A stretch of DNA of 64,000 nt from an uncultured Trueperaceae bacterium. Its GTDB lineage: Bacteria; Deinococcota; Deinococci; Deinococcales; Trueperaceae. Location: NCBI GenBank assembly GCA_913062675.1, contig CAJXWR010000002.1, forward strand, positions 31,570 to 95,569, read 5' to 3'. Position 1 is the stretch's first letter. Every line of letters begins with the position of its first letter. Below are positions 37,746-46,959 of this stretch, one piece after another. Made by a program: the position numbers and the translations under genes. The notes below the pieces were generated by a model that searched no databases, was not told the DNA's origin, and worked only from the letters and a program-made list of their open reading frames with translations.

Positions 37746-37884
37746 ATTCCACTCGATTGTATCACGAATCACGCAATTGTATCTTTTGCCACCTAGGGCG
37801 CCCATCGGGTCAATTGCGCTCTTTCGGCACCCTGATCGGGTGCAACCGAATCCAAGGCGAAATCGGTCATCGAGTCAAGAACCC

Positions 37885-37913
37885 TTGACGACCATACCCC
37901 TTGGGGGTATACG
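37885..37913 (+). promoter_or_regulatory. Sigma70-like promoter with CsoR/CstR-type operator in the spacer
   Basis: TTGACG - 17 nt - TATACG; palindrome ATACCCC-TTG-GGGGTAT at 37894-37910. Confidence 0.75.
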
Positions 37914-37954
37914 CTATGCGCAGAGAAACGCGTCTCAACCGGAAGGAGACCCCC

Positions 37955-39358
37955 GTGTTCTTCAAACACTTCTACGATCCCGACCTCGCCCAAGGCAGCT
38001 ACCTCATCGGTTGCCAAGCCAGCGGAGAAGCCATCGTCGTCGACGCGCGTCGCGACATCGACGTGTACCTCCAGGAAGCCGCCGCTCAAGGCCTCGAAAT
38101 CAAGCACGTCACCGAAACCCACATTCACGCCGACTACCTCTCCGGCAGCCGCGAGCTTGCCGAACGCACCGGCGCAAAACTGTGGCTCAGCGACATGGGC
38201 AACGCCGATTGGAAGTACGCCTTCCCCGGCACGAACCTCTACGACGGTGACGAGATCCAGATGGGTAAGGTCACCCTCCGCGCCGTCCACACCCCCGGCC
38301 ACACCCCCGAGCACCTGTCGTTCCTCGTCATCGACGGAGCGGCCAGCAGCGAACCCGTCATGTACCTCACCGGCGACTTCGTCTTCGTCGGCGACGTCGG
38401 ACGCCCCGACCTGCTCGACGAGGCCGCCGGCGGCATCGACACCCGCTTCGCCGGCGCGAAGGACCTCTTCGCCAGCCTCCGCGACCGCTTCCTCGCCCTC
38501 CCCGACCACGTTCAGGTGTGGCCCGCGCACGGCGCCGGCTCCGCCTGCGGCAAGTCGCTCGGCAGCGTCCCCACCACCACCATCGGCTACGAACGCGCCA
38601 GCTCCTGGTGGGCACACTACGTGCAGGACGGCGACGAGGAAGGATTCACGAAGGAACTCCTCGAAGGCCAACCCGACGCGCCGATGTACTTCGGCCGCAT
38701 GAAGCGCTGGAACAAGGAAGGACCCGCCGTCCTCGGCGAACGCGGTGAACCCAAGCGCCTAGACGGCGCCGACGTCGCGCAGCGCCTCGCCAACGATGAG
38801 ATCCTCTTCCTCGACACGCGCACCAAGGCCGAATGGCACGCGGACGCCGTGCAGGGCGCCCTGTTCATCCCCTTCGGCAACAACTTCGCCACGTACGCCA
38901 GTTACGCCATCGACCCCGAGCGCGACGACCAGGACATCGTCGTCCTCGCCAGCAACCCTGCGCAGGCAGCCCTCATGCGCGACAAGCTCGCCTGGACCGG
39001 CATCGACCGGTTCGCCGGGTACGTCACCGAGCTCGACGCCCTGCCCCGCGCCGCCATTCCCACGGTGACCCCCGGGGAACTCGAACGCGATTCGAACGCC
39101 TGGATCCTCGACACCCGCACCGCCAACGAGCACGCCGTGAGCCACATCGACGGGGCGCACCAGATTCACGCAGGCCGCGTCCGCTGGCAACTCGACGACA
39201 TCCCCCGCGACGCCGCCATCGTCTCGCACTGCGAGGCCGGTGGCCGCACCGCCGTCGCGGCTTCGGTCCTCCGTCATCACGGCTACGGCAACGTCGCCGA
39301 ACTCGACGGCGGCTACGCCGCCTGGCTCGCGCACCGCGAAGCGGTGCCTGCAGACTAA
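37955..39358 (+). CDS. Persulfide dioxygenase-like MBL-fold protein with rhodanese domains (CstB-like)
   Basis: GTG start after GGAAGGAG; THIHADYLSGSRELAERTGAKLWLS, HTPGHTPEHLSFLV, DFVFVGDVGRPDLLD; C-terminal rhodanese-like regions, ..VSHCEAGGRTAVAASVLRHHGYGNVAELDGGYAAW. Confidence 0.92.
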   Translation: MFFKHFYDPDLAQGSYLIGCQASGEAIVVDARRDIDVYLQEAAAQGLEIKHVTETHIHADYLSGSRELAERTGAKLWLSDMGNADWKYAFPGTNLYDGDEIQMGKVTLRAVHTPGHTPEHLSFLVIDGAASSEPVMYLTGDFVFVGDVGRPDLLDEAAGGIDTRFAGAKDLFASLRDRFLALPDHVQVWPAHGAGSACGKSLGSVPTTTIGYERASSWWAHYVQDGDEEGFTKELLEGQPDAPMYFGRMKRWNKEGPAVLGERGEPKRLDGADVAQRLANDEILFLDTRTKAEWHADAVQGALFIPFGNNFATYASYAIDPERDDQDIVVLASNPAQAALMRDKLAWTGIDRFAGYVTELDALPRAAIPTVTPGELERDSNAWILDTRTANEHAVSHIDGAHQIHAGRVRWQLDDIPRDAAIVSHCEAGGRTAVAASVLRHHGYGNVAELDGGYAAWLAHREAVPAD

Positions 39359-39373
39359 ACCCACGCCCGCGTG

Positions 39374-39406
39374 ACCACGGTCGGACCCTTCCCCTCCGAC
39401 CGTGGT
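39374..39406. terminator. Hairpin: 12-bp stem, 9-nt loop
   Basis: accacggtcgga / cccttcccc / tccgaccgtggt, then TTTC; between MBL-rhodanese and single rhodanese genes. Confidence 0.7.
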
Positions 39407-39465
39407 TTCATGACGTCACCATGTTCGCGTTCCTGCGGAGATTCCGCACCCGACGGAGAGACACC

Positions 39466-39786
39466 ATGATGAACCCCTACGGTTTCGAAGACATCGACCC
39501 CACCGAACTCCAACGCCGCGCCAGCGAAGACGGCGCCACGATCATCGACTGCCGCGAATCGTGGGAGTACGAAATGGGCCACGTGCCCGGCGCGATCCTC
39601 ATCCCCATGGGAGAGATTCCCGGCCGCGTCGACGAGATCCCCGATGGCGCCGTCATCGTCTGCGCTACCGGCAACCGCTCCGGCAACGTCTGCGCCTGGC
39701 TCGCCACGCAAGGCAAGGAGAACGTCGCCAACCTCGACGGCGGCACGCAAGCCTGGATGATGGAGGGTTTCGACGTCGAGCGCTAA
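39466..39786 (+). CDS. Single-domain rhodanese
   Basis: DGATIIDCRESWEYEMGHVPGAILIPMGEIPGRV; VIVCATGNRSGNVCAWL. Confidence 0.9.
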   Translation: MMNPYGFEDIDPTELQRRASEDGATIIDCRESWEYEMGHVPGAILIPMGEIPGRVDEIPDGAVIVCATGNRSGNVCAWLATQGKENVANLDGGTQAWMMEGFDVER

Positions 39787-41506
39787 CCGCGCCACCACCA
39801 CTCGGCTCGAACGCATCCTCCCCATCACCGGGTGGATCCGCCGCTACGACCGCAAGGACCTGACCGGCGACCTTTCCGCCGGCCTCCTCACCGCCGTTGT
39901 CCTCGTCCCGCAAGGCATGGGTTACGCCCTCCTCGCGGGACTTCCCCCCATCGTGGGCCTCTACGCCGCGACGATCCCCATCCTCCTCTACGCCCTCTTT
40001 GCCTCCTCGCCCCACCTCGCCGTCGGCCCCACGGCCCTCCTGTCACTCCTCACCCTCGCCGGCGTCAGCACGCTCGCCACGCCCGGCAGCCCCGAGTACC
40101 TCACGCTCGCAGCCACCCTGATGCTCCTCGTCGGCATCCTGCAGGCGGCACTCGGGTTCCTGCGCGCCGGCTTCCTTGCCAACTTCCTCTCGCACGCCGT
40201 CATCAGCGGCTTCACCAGCGCCGCAGCCATCATCATCGCGCTCAGTCAACTCCAACACCTCTTCGGCGTCCCCATCCACGGCGAGAACGCCATCGACACG
40301 TTCATCGCCGCCATGCGCGCCGCACCCGATGCGCACATCCCGACGCTCCTCATCGGCCTGTCGGCAACCGCCGTCCTGGCCGCCGGAAAGCGCCTCCCCA
40401 AACGCATTCCCGTACCCCTTCTCGTCATCGTTGCCTCCGGCCTCGCCGTCTGGGGGTTCAACCTCGATGCGCGCGGCGTCGCCATCGTCGGGGACGTCCC
40501 TGCAGGCCTACCCACCCTCGCCGCTCCCAGCCTCGACCTTGCCTCCCTCACGGCGCTCCTCCCCATCGCCCTCACCATCGCCCTCCTCGGCTTCGTCGAG
40601 TCGGTCGCCGTCGGCAGCGCCCTCGCCGCCAAGCACCGCCTCAAGCTCGACGCCAACCGCGAACTCGTCGGCCTCGGCCTCGCCAACGTCGTCGGCGCCT
40701 TCTTCCGCGGCTACCCCGTCACCGGCGGGTTTAGCCGCAGCGCCGTCAACGAACAGGCGGGCGCCCGCACGCCCATCGCCGGCGTCATCACCGCGCTCCT
40801 CATCATCATCGTCCTGCTCTTCCTCACCGACCTGTTCGCCCTCCTTCCCAAGGTCGTGCTCGCCGCCATCGTCATCGTCGCCGTCACCGGCCTCGTCGAC
40901 CTCGAGGAATCCTTCCGCCTGTGGCGCATCAAACGGGCCGACGCAATCACGCTCGCCGTCACCTTCCTCGCCACCCTTACGCTCGGCGTGGAGCTCGGCA
41001 TCCTCATCGGCGTCAGCTACTCCCTCCTCGTCTTCGTCGTGCGCAGCGCCTGGCCGCACCGCGCCGAACTCGGTTGGCTCGAACCCGAGCAGGTGTTCCG
41101 CAACGTCACGAGATACCCCCACGCCATTACCTGGCCCAACGTGTGGATCGCCCGCGTCGACGCCAGCCTCTACTTCGCCAACATGGCCGGCCTCGAACGC
41201 GCCATGCTGAATAACGTCGCCGACCGGCCCGACCTGCGCGCGATCATCCTCGACTTCACCGGCGTGAACGACGTCGACGCCGTCGCCATCGACACCCTCG
41301 AGAACCTCATCGACACGCTCGACGAGGCCGGCATCGCCGTCCACCTCGCAGGCGTGAAGGGACCCGTCCGCGACCTGCTCGCACGTGCGAAGTGGCCCGA
41401 ACGCTACGGGGAGCGCATCCAACACCTCACCGTCTCGCACGCCCTACGCGCCCTCCCCTTCGATCTCGATCCGCCCCTCCCCACCCCCGCCACCAACGGC
41501 ACCTGA
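39761..41506 (+). CDS. SulP-family anion permease with STAS domain; initiation site unresolved
   Basis: LPITGWIRRYDRKDLTGDLSAGLLTAVVLVPQGMGYALLAGLPPIVGLYAATIP; C-terminal STAS (AIILDFTGVNDVDAVAIDTLENLIDTL). The frame opens after TGA 39758-39760; first ATG is 39917, inside the first conserved segment. Confidence 0.85.
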   Translation, partial: WRVSTSSANRATTTRLERILPITGWIRRYDRKDLTGDLSAGLLTAVVLVPQGMGYALLAGLPPIVGLYAATIPILLYALFASSPHLAVGPTALLSLLTLAGVSTLATPGSPEYLTLAATLMLLVGILQAALGFLRAGFLANFLSHAVISGFTSAAAIIIALSQLQHLFGVPIHGENAIDTFIAAMRAAPDAHIPTLLIGLSATAVLAAGKRLPKRIPVPLLVIVASGLAVWGFNLDARGVAIVGDVPAGLPTLAAPSLDLASLTALLPIALTIALLGFVESVAVGSALAAKHRLKLDANRELVGLGLANVVGAFFRGYPVTGGFSRSAVNEQAGARTPIAGVITALLIIIVLLFLTDLFALLPKVVLAAIVIVAVTGLVDLEESFRLWRIKRADAITLAVTFLATLTLGVELGILIGVSYSLLVFVVRSAWPHRAELGWLEPEQVFRNVTRYPHAITWPNVWIARVDASLYFANMAGLERAMLNNVADRPDLRAIILDFTGVNDVDAVAIDTLENLIDTLDEAGIAVHLAGVKGPVRDLLARAKWPERYGERIQHLTVSHALRALPFDLDPPLPTPATNGT

Positions 41507-41538
41507 CCCCACCACGCCGGCGGTGTACCTTGAGGGGC

Positions 41539-43035
41539 ATGGACGTCCTTCGCTTTGGAACCGACGGTTGGCGCGACCGGATCGGTGAACGTTTCACCGT
41601 CGACAACGTGCGCCGCGCCGCGCACGCGACCGCCCTGCATCTTCTCGAGGCGGGAGGTCGAAGCGTCGTCGTCGCGCGCGACACGCGCTTCGGCGGCGCC
41701 ATGTTCGCTGACGCGGCGGCCAGCACGCTCGCGGCGCACGGACTCGAGGTGCACCTCGCCGAAAACCCGCTCCCGACCCCCGTCACCAGTTTCGCCGTGC
41801 GTCACGTCGGCGCCGACGCGGGTGTGCTCCTCACCGCAAGCCACAACCCGCCCGCCTGGAACGGCTTCAAACTCAAGGGCGCCTACGGGGGGACCGCCAC
41901 GCAAGCCATGTACGACGACGTGGCCGCCAAGTGCAACGCCACACCCGTGAACGCCGTCGCCACGCTCGACGCGCCCACCGCCACCCCCGGCGCCATCCAC
42001 CCCCTCGACGTACGGACCGCCTACTTCGACCACCTCGCGCAGCTGCTCGACCTCGACCTGCTCCGCACCCTCGACGGCACCCTCGTGCACGACGCCATGG
42101 GCGGAGCGGCTGGAGGTTGGATGCGCGCCTTCGCGAAGCATGCCGACCTCGAACTGCACGTTGAGGAGATTCGCGGCGCCCCCGACCCGCTCTTCTACGG
42201 TGCGCACCCCGAACCCATCCCCGAGCACCTCGCCCCCCTCACGAAACGCATGGCGACGAGCAACCACGACGCCTTGCCCCTCCTCGGCGTCGCCACCGAT
42301 GGTGATGGCGACCGGCTCGGCGCCGTCCTGCCCGGCGGGCGGCCGCTCAACGCGCACGAGATCTTCGCGCTTCTGCTCGATCAGCGCATCCGCAACGGCG
42401 CGTCGGGACGCGTCGTGAAGACCTTCACCGTCGCCCGACTGGTCGAACGCCTCGCCAGGCAGCACGGCCTCGACGTGACCGAAACTGCGGTCGGCTTCAA
42501 GTGGCTCGTCGAGGAGATGCTCGCCGGAGACGTGATGATCGCGGGGGAAGAGTCGGGCGGCATCGGTGTACCCGAGCACCTCCCCGAACGCGACGGCATT
42601 GCCAATGGCTTCCTCCTCCTGCAAGCGCTCGCCGAGGTGCACGCGGGTCGGGATGGACCCGACGGCGTGGCGGCAAGCCCAGGACCGAAAGGCGGTCCCC
42701 TCGCCTCGCGGCTCGCCGGCATCGAACGTGAACTGGACTGGCCTCACGCCTACGACCGGGTGGACCTCACGCTGGGTGATGACGCCGCAAAGGCGCGCGT
42801 CCTCGCCGAACTCGACGGCGCGCTCGATACGTTCCTCGGCCGGCCCGTCGAAGCGATCGAGCGTCGCGACGGCGTGAAGGTCAACTTCGCGGATGGCGCC
42901 TGGATCCTGTTCCGCGCGAGCGGCACCGAACCGTTGCTGCGCATTTACTGCGAGGCGCACACGGCAGACGACGTGGATGAACTCCTCGTCGCCGCGCGAC
43001 GCTTCGCGGAAACCGCTGGAGGGCGAACCTCATGA
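41539..43035 (+). CDS. Phosphoglucomutase/phosphomannomutase family
   Basis: MDVLRFGTDGWRDRIGERFTVDNVRR; VLLTASHNPPAWNGFKLKG; ATDGDGDRLGAV; FRASGTEPLLRIYCEA. Confidence 0.93.
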   Translation: MDVLRFGTDGWRDRIGERFTVDNVRRAAHATALHLLEAGGRSVVVARDTRFGGAMFADAAASTLAAHGLEVHLAENPLPTPVTSFAVRHVGADAGVLLTASHNPPAWNGFKLKGAYGGTATQAMYDDVAAKCNATPVNAVATLDAPTATPGAIHPLDVRTAYFDHLAQLLDLDLLRTLDGTLVHDAMGGAAGGWMRAFAKHADLELHVEEIRGAPDPLFYGAHPEPIPEHLAPLTKRMATSNHDALPLLGVATDGDGDRLGAVLPGGRPLNAHEIFALLLDQRIRNGASGRVVKTFTVARLVERLARQHGLDVTETAVGFKWLVEEMLAGDVMIAGEESGGIGVPEHLPERDGIANGFLLLQALAEVHAGRDGPDGVAASPGPKGGPLASRLAGIERELDWPHAYDRVDLTLGDDAAKARVLAELDGALDTFLGRPVEAIERRDGVKVNFADGAWILFRASGTEPLLRIYCEAHTADDVDELLVAARRFAETAGGRTS

Positions 43036-43958
43036 CGACGAACGGTCACCCCAATGGAGCGCCGAATCGCGGCGGAGCGGTCCTGCTCCCCCTTGCCCTG
43101 ATCGCGGCAGGCATCCTGCTTCTCCTCGCCAACCTCGGTTGGATCAGCGCATCGTTCCTCTGGCGTGCCGCGTCCGCCTGGCCGGTCATCCTCATCGCCG
43201 TCGGGTTGGACGTGCTCCTGCGCGGTCGCTTCCGCCTCGTCCTGGTCGCTGTAGCCCTCGCCATCCTCGCGATCTTCGCAGCCATCCCAGGCGTGGCTCC
43301 CGGTGGCACCGTCGAGGCGGGCAGCGAAGCCATTCAATACGAGCGCGGGGGCGTCGACAGGCTCGACCTTGCGCTCGAGCATGGCATTGGACGCCTCGAA
43401 CTCGGCGTCCTGCCTGCCGGTGACGCGCGACTCCTTGCCGGCACGGTTCGTACGGGTCGCGGGGAGACGCTCGACCGTGCCTTCACCGTCGACGGTCGCG
43501 ATGCGCGCCTATCGCTCGAGAGTGACCTTGAGGGTCCAACCTTCGTGCCCGATGGGGAGGAGCGCGTGTGGAATCTCGAGGTTTCCCCGGACGTGGCGCT
43601 CGATCTCGATCTCGACACCGGTGTGGGGCGCGCACACGTCGATCTGCGGGACGCACGGCTGAGCCGCATCGATCTCGATTCAGGGGTGGGTGAGGTGCTG
43701 CTCACCCTTCCGGGTTCGGGAGGGTACACCGCCGACGTCGATGCCGGCGTGGGGGAGGTCGTCGTCCGCATTCCGCGCGGAACGCCGGTCCGCCTCACGG
43801 TGCAGACCGGTCTCGGGCGCGTGGACGTGCTCGGTGCGTGGACGCGCGACGAGGATGTGTACACGAGCGATGGGTTCGCAGCGGCAGATGAGGATGCGCG
43901 GGCCGAGGTCGAGGTTCAGGGTGGGGTCGGCACGATTCGCGTGGAGATCGTGGACTAG
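43032..43958 (+). CDS. LiaF/DUF5668-like membrane protein with toastrack-type C-terminal region
   Basis: N-terminal TM hairpins ILLLLANLGWISASFLWRAASAWPVILIAVGLDVLLRG; repetitive beta segments (LDSGVGEVLLTLPGSGGYTADVDAGVGEVVVRIPRGTPVRL). Confidence 0.75.
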   Translation: MTTNGHPNGAPNRGGAVLLPLALIAAGILLLLANLGWISASFLWRAASAWPVILIAVGLDVLLRGRFRLVLVAVALAILAIFAAIPGVAPGGTVEAGSEAIQYERGGVDRLDLALEHGIGRLELGVLPAGDARLLAGTVRTGRGETLDRAFTVDGRDARLSLESDLEGPTFVPDGEERVWNLEVSPDVALDLDLDTGVGRAHVDLRDARLSRIDLDSGVGEVLLTLPGSGGYTADVDAGVGEVVVRIPRGTPVRLTVQTGLGRVDVLGAWTRDEDVYTSDGFAAADEDARAEVEVQGGVGTIRVEIVD

Positions 43959-43960
43959 CC

Positions 43961-44623
43961 TTAGGCGTCGGTGACGAGGAGAACCAACAGGGTGCGGGGT
44001 CCGTGGACGCCTGCGACGCGGACGAGTTCGATGTCGCTCGTGGCGCTCGGTCCGCTGATCCACGTGATGGGCGCACCCGCCTTCACGGCCGGCTCGAGTC
44101 GAGCGGTGGCTTCGGGGACCACGGCGACCACCTGTGAGGCATGCACGATGCACAGGTGAACGTCGGGAACGAGACTGGCGGCGCGCCTGCCTTGCCCGGC
44201 TCCAGCATCGAGCGCGATGGTGCCGGTCTCGGCGATCGCGACGGCGCACGTGCTCACGGTCGCGTCGGCCGCGTCGAGCTCGCGGGGCGACGCGTCGTCG
44301 GCCAGGCGTTCGCGTGCACCGACCCCGACGCCATACGCCTCCGGAAACCCGAGCGGAACGACGACCTTCGATGCGCGGCGGCGCGCCAACTCCTCGTCGA
44401 TCGCGCTCGCCACGTCGCTCGCGTGAAGCCTGGAGACGTCCACCCCGTAATCGACGAGACGCTCCTCGAACAGGTCGAGTCGCGCTGCGGCGTCGCGTTC
44501 GCCCACCTGGCGGTAGGGGCGCGTCAGGGCAGCATGGGCGGCCGCGGGGTCGTCGTCGCGCACGCCTTCGGTCGCCGCTTGGATCGCGTCCAGCATCGCG
44601 CGCCGTGCATCCTTGCCGCTCAC
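43961..44623 (-). CDS. lutC: LUD-domain lactate utilization protein C
   Basis: VDAADATVSTCAVAIAETGTIALDAGAGQGRRAASLVPDVHLCIVHASQVV; GTGA overlap with lutB. Confidence 0.88.
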   Translation of the reverse strand: MSGKDARRAMLDAIQAATEGVRDDDPAAAHAALTRPYRQVGERDAAARLDLFEERLVDYGVDVSRLHASDVASAIDEELARRRASKVVVPLGFPEAYGVGVGARERLADDASPRELDAADATVSTCAVAIAETGTIALDAGAGQGRRAASLVPDVHLCIVHASQVVAVVPEATARLEPAVKAGAPITWISGPSATSDIELVRVAGVHGPRTLLVLLVTDA

Positions 44624-46068
44624 GCGTCCATCTCCTGCTTCTCGTCCCGCTCGCGCCACCAGTCCCTAAACGCCTGCTTGGGAATGGCGCGCAGGTCACG
44701 CGCGTCGCTCCACCCGGCCAGCGGGCCCGGCAGGTTCTTCAGGACGCCTTTACGTACCCAGGGCGCCTGCCCGATGCGTGCCAGCCGCTGCGCCGCTTCG
44801 TAACGGCGGGGCGTGGCGAAGGCGACGGCAGCGCCACGGAGTGCCGCGTCGATCAGCGAGGTGGCTGGAAGACGGCTCTCGGCGCGCTCCTTGTGCACCG
44901 TGCGGCGCCGCATCTCCACCAGGATGGAGGGAATGTCGATCTTGACGGGGCACACCTCGTAGCAGGCGCCGCACAGCGTGCTGGCGTACGGCAGTTCGCC
45001 GTCCTGCTTCGCGCCACGCAGTTGCGGCGTGAGGATCGCGCCAATCGGCCCGGGGTACACCGAGCCGTAGGCGTGCCCACCGACCCGCTCGTAGATGGGG
45101 CAGACGTTCAGGCAGGCGCTGCAGCGAATGCAACGCAGCGTGTCGCGTCCCGCCTCGTCGCGCAGCGTGGCGCTGCGGCCCGCGTCGAGTAGGACGAGGT
45201 GGAAGGTTTGCGGCCCGTCCCCCTCGCGAACGCCGGTCCAGAAGCTCGTGTAGGGGTTCATGCGTTCCGCAGTGCTGCTGCGCGGCAGGAGTTGTAGGAA
45301 CACTTCGAGGTCCCGCCAGGTGGGCACGACCTTCTCAATGCCCATGACGGTGATGAGCGTGTCGGGCAGCGTGGTGCACATGCGCCCGTTGCCCTCGGAT
45401 TCGACGACGCACAGCGTGCCGGTGTCCGCCACCGCGAAGTTCGCGCCGCTCACCGCCACCTTTGCGGTGAGGAAGCGTTCGCGCAGGAAGCGGCGGGCGG
45501 CGCCCGCGAGGGCGGCGGGATCGTCGCTCAATTCGCTCGGGTCAAGGTCGAACGCCTCGAGGAACAGGGCGCGAATCTCGCTGCGGTTCTTGTGGATGGC
45601 GGGGACGAGGATGTGGCTCGAGGGTTCGTGGGCGAGCTGCACGATCAACTCGGCAAGGTCGGTCTCGATGGCGGTCACGCCGTCCTCGGCGAGCGCTTCG
45701 TTCAGGTGAATCTCGTCGGTGGTCATGGATTTGACCTTCACGACGTCGCGCGTTCCCGTCTCCCGCACCAGGTCACGAACGATGCGGTTCGCCTCGTCGG
45801 CGTCGCGCGCCCAGTGCACCGTTCCGCCTGCCGCGGTGACGCTCGCCTCGAGTTGCTCGAGGTAGTGCCCCAGGTTGGCGAGGGTATGCTCCTTGATTGC
45901 CTTGCCGGCGTCGCGCAGCGCCTCCCAGTCCGGCATTTCGCTGGTCATGGCCGCGCGTTTCTCGCGGATGCTGCTGGTGACGTTGGCGAGGTTGCGGCGC
46001 AACTGGCCATCGTCGAGCGCGCGCGGTGCAGCTTCGTGAAAGGGGAGCGGAATGCGTGCGTCGCTCAT
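44620..46068 (-). CDS. lutB: Lactate utilization iron-sulfur protein B
   Basis: CIRCSACLNVCPIYERVGGHAYGSVYPGPIGAILTP; LCGACYEVCPVKIDIPS. Confidence 0.93.
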   Translation of the reverse strand: MSDARIPLPFHEAAPRALDDGQLRRNLANVTSSIREKRAAMTSEMPDWEALRDAGKAIKEHTLANLGHYLEQLEASVTAAGGTVHWARDADEANRIVRDLVRETGTRDVVKVKSMTTDEIHLNEALAEDGVTAIETDLAELIVQLAHEPSSHILVPAIHKNRSEIRALFLEAFDLDPSELSDDPAALAGAARRFLRERFLTAKVAVSGANFAVADTGTLCVVESEGNGRMCTTLPDTLITVMGIEKVVPTWRDLEVFLQLLPRSSTAERMNPYTSFWTGVREGDGPQTFHLVLLDAGRSATLRDEAGRDTLRCIRCSACLNVCPIYERVGGHAYGSVYPGPIGAILTPQLRGAKQDGELPYASTLCGACYEVCPVKIDIPSILVEMRRRTVHKERAESRLPATSLIDAALRGAAVAFATPRRYEAAQRLARIGQAPWVRKGVLKNLPGPLAGWSDARDLRAIPKQAFRDWWRERDEKQEMDA

Positions 46069-46808
46069 GCGGGCACCCCTTCCTGGCTGGCGAGCACCTC
46101 GGCGAGGTGGAGGGTGCGGACCGCGGTGCGTTGCCGCTGCAAACCGCCGGCGATGTGCATGAGGCAACTGTTGTCGCTTGCCACGACCACCTCTGCGCCG
46201 GCGTGAATCACGTCGGCCACCTTGTCGGCGAGCATGGCGGCACTGATCTCGGCGTTCTTCACGGCGAACGTGCCACCAAAGCCGCAACACTCGTTGGCGC
46301 GCGGCATGTCCTTCAGGCGAATGCCGGCCACGTTGCGAAGGAGTTGCAGGGGCCGGTCGCCCACGCCGAGCAGGCGGGTGGCGTGGCAGGCGGGGTGGTA
46401 CGCGACGGAGTGCGGGAAGCTCGCACCGACGTCGGTGATGCCGAGATCGTCGACGAGGTACTCGCTGAACTCCTTCACGCGCGGCGTGAACGCGTCGACG
46501 GCTTCGATCAACGCCGGGTCGCCACTGCGTTTCGCCATGTCGGGGTACATGTGGCGGACGGTGGCGACGCAGGAGGCGGAGGGGGCGACGACGTGCTCTG
46601 CGTGCTCGAAGACGTTCAGGAAGTTGCGGACGAGGTGGTCGACGTCATCGGCGTACCCGGTGTTGACGTGCATCTGGCCGCAGCAGGTTTGGCTTCGGGG
46701 AAAGTCGAGGTCCACGCCGACGCGTTCGAGGACGCGCGTCATGGCAATCGCGGCTTCGGGGAAGAGCGTGTCGATGTAGCAGGGGACGAAGAGCGACGCG
46801 CGCGGCAT
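46065..46808 (-). CDS. lutA: Lactate utilization (Fe-S)-binding protein A
   Basis: LFVPCYIDTLFPEAAIAMTRVLERVGVDLDFPRSQTCCGQMHVNTGY; CCGFGGTFAVKNAEIS. Confidence 0.93.
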   Translation of the reverse strand: MPRASLFVPCYIDTLFPEAAIAMTRVLERVGVDLDFPRSQTCCGQMHVNTGYADDVDHLVRNFLNVFEHAEHVVAPSASCVATVRHMYPDMAKRSGDPALIEAVDAFTPRVKEFSEYLVDDLGITDVGASFPHSVAYHPACHATRLLGVGDRPLQLLRNVAGIRLKDMPRANECCGFGGTFAVKNAEISAAMLADKVADVIHAGAEVVVASDNSCLMHIAGGLQRQRTAVRTLHLAEVLASQEGVPA

Positions 46809-46959
46809 GAACACCTCCTGGTCAGCGGTTCGCTTCGCACCATAGCGTGCAGGCCGAACCTGCGTGTCCCGCTGGAGGGCGGGCTCGACCGCTTTTCCGT
46901 GGTCGAACACCTGTTCCCATGGCACGGTGGCGATGCGGTCGAGCGCGTACCGTAGGGCC

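Noticed and set aside
30893-39394. Shared CCTTCCC-like loop in several hairpins (30893, 39386, partly 13308) as a genome-wide terminator motif
   Set aside because: Only two or three cases with mixed orientation relative to genes; could be chance in C-rich DNA.
39917-41506. ATG 39917 as the true SulP start
   Set aside because: It would remove the conserved DLTGDLSAGLLTAVVLVPQG segment, so start is left unresolved and reported as a finding.
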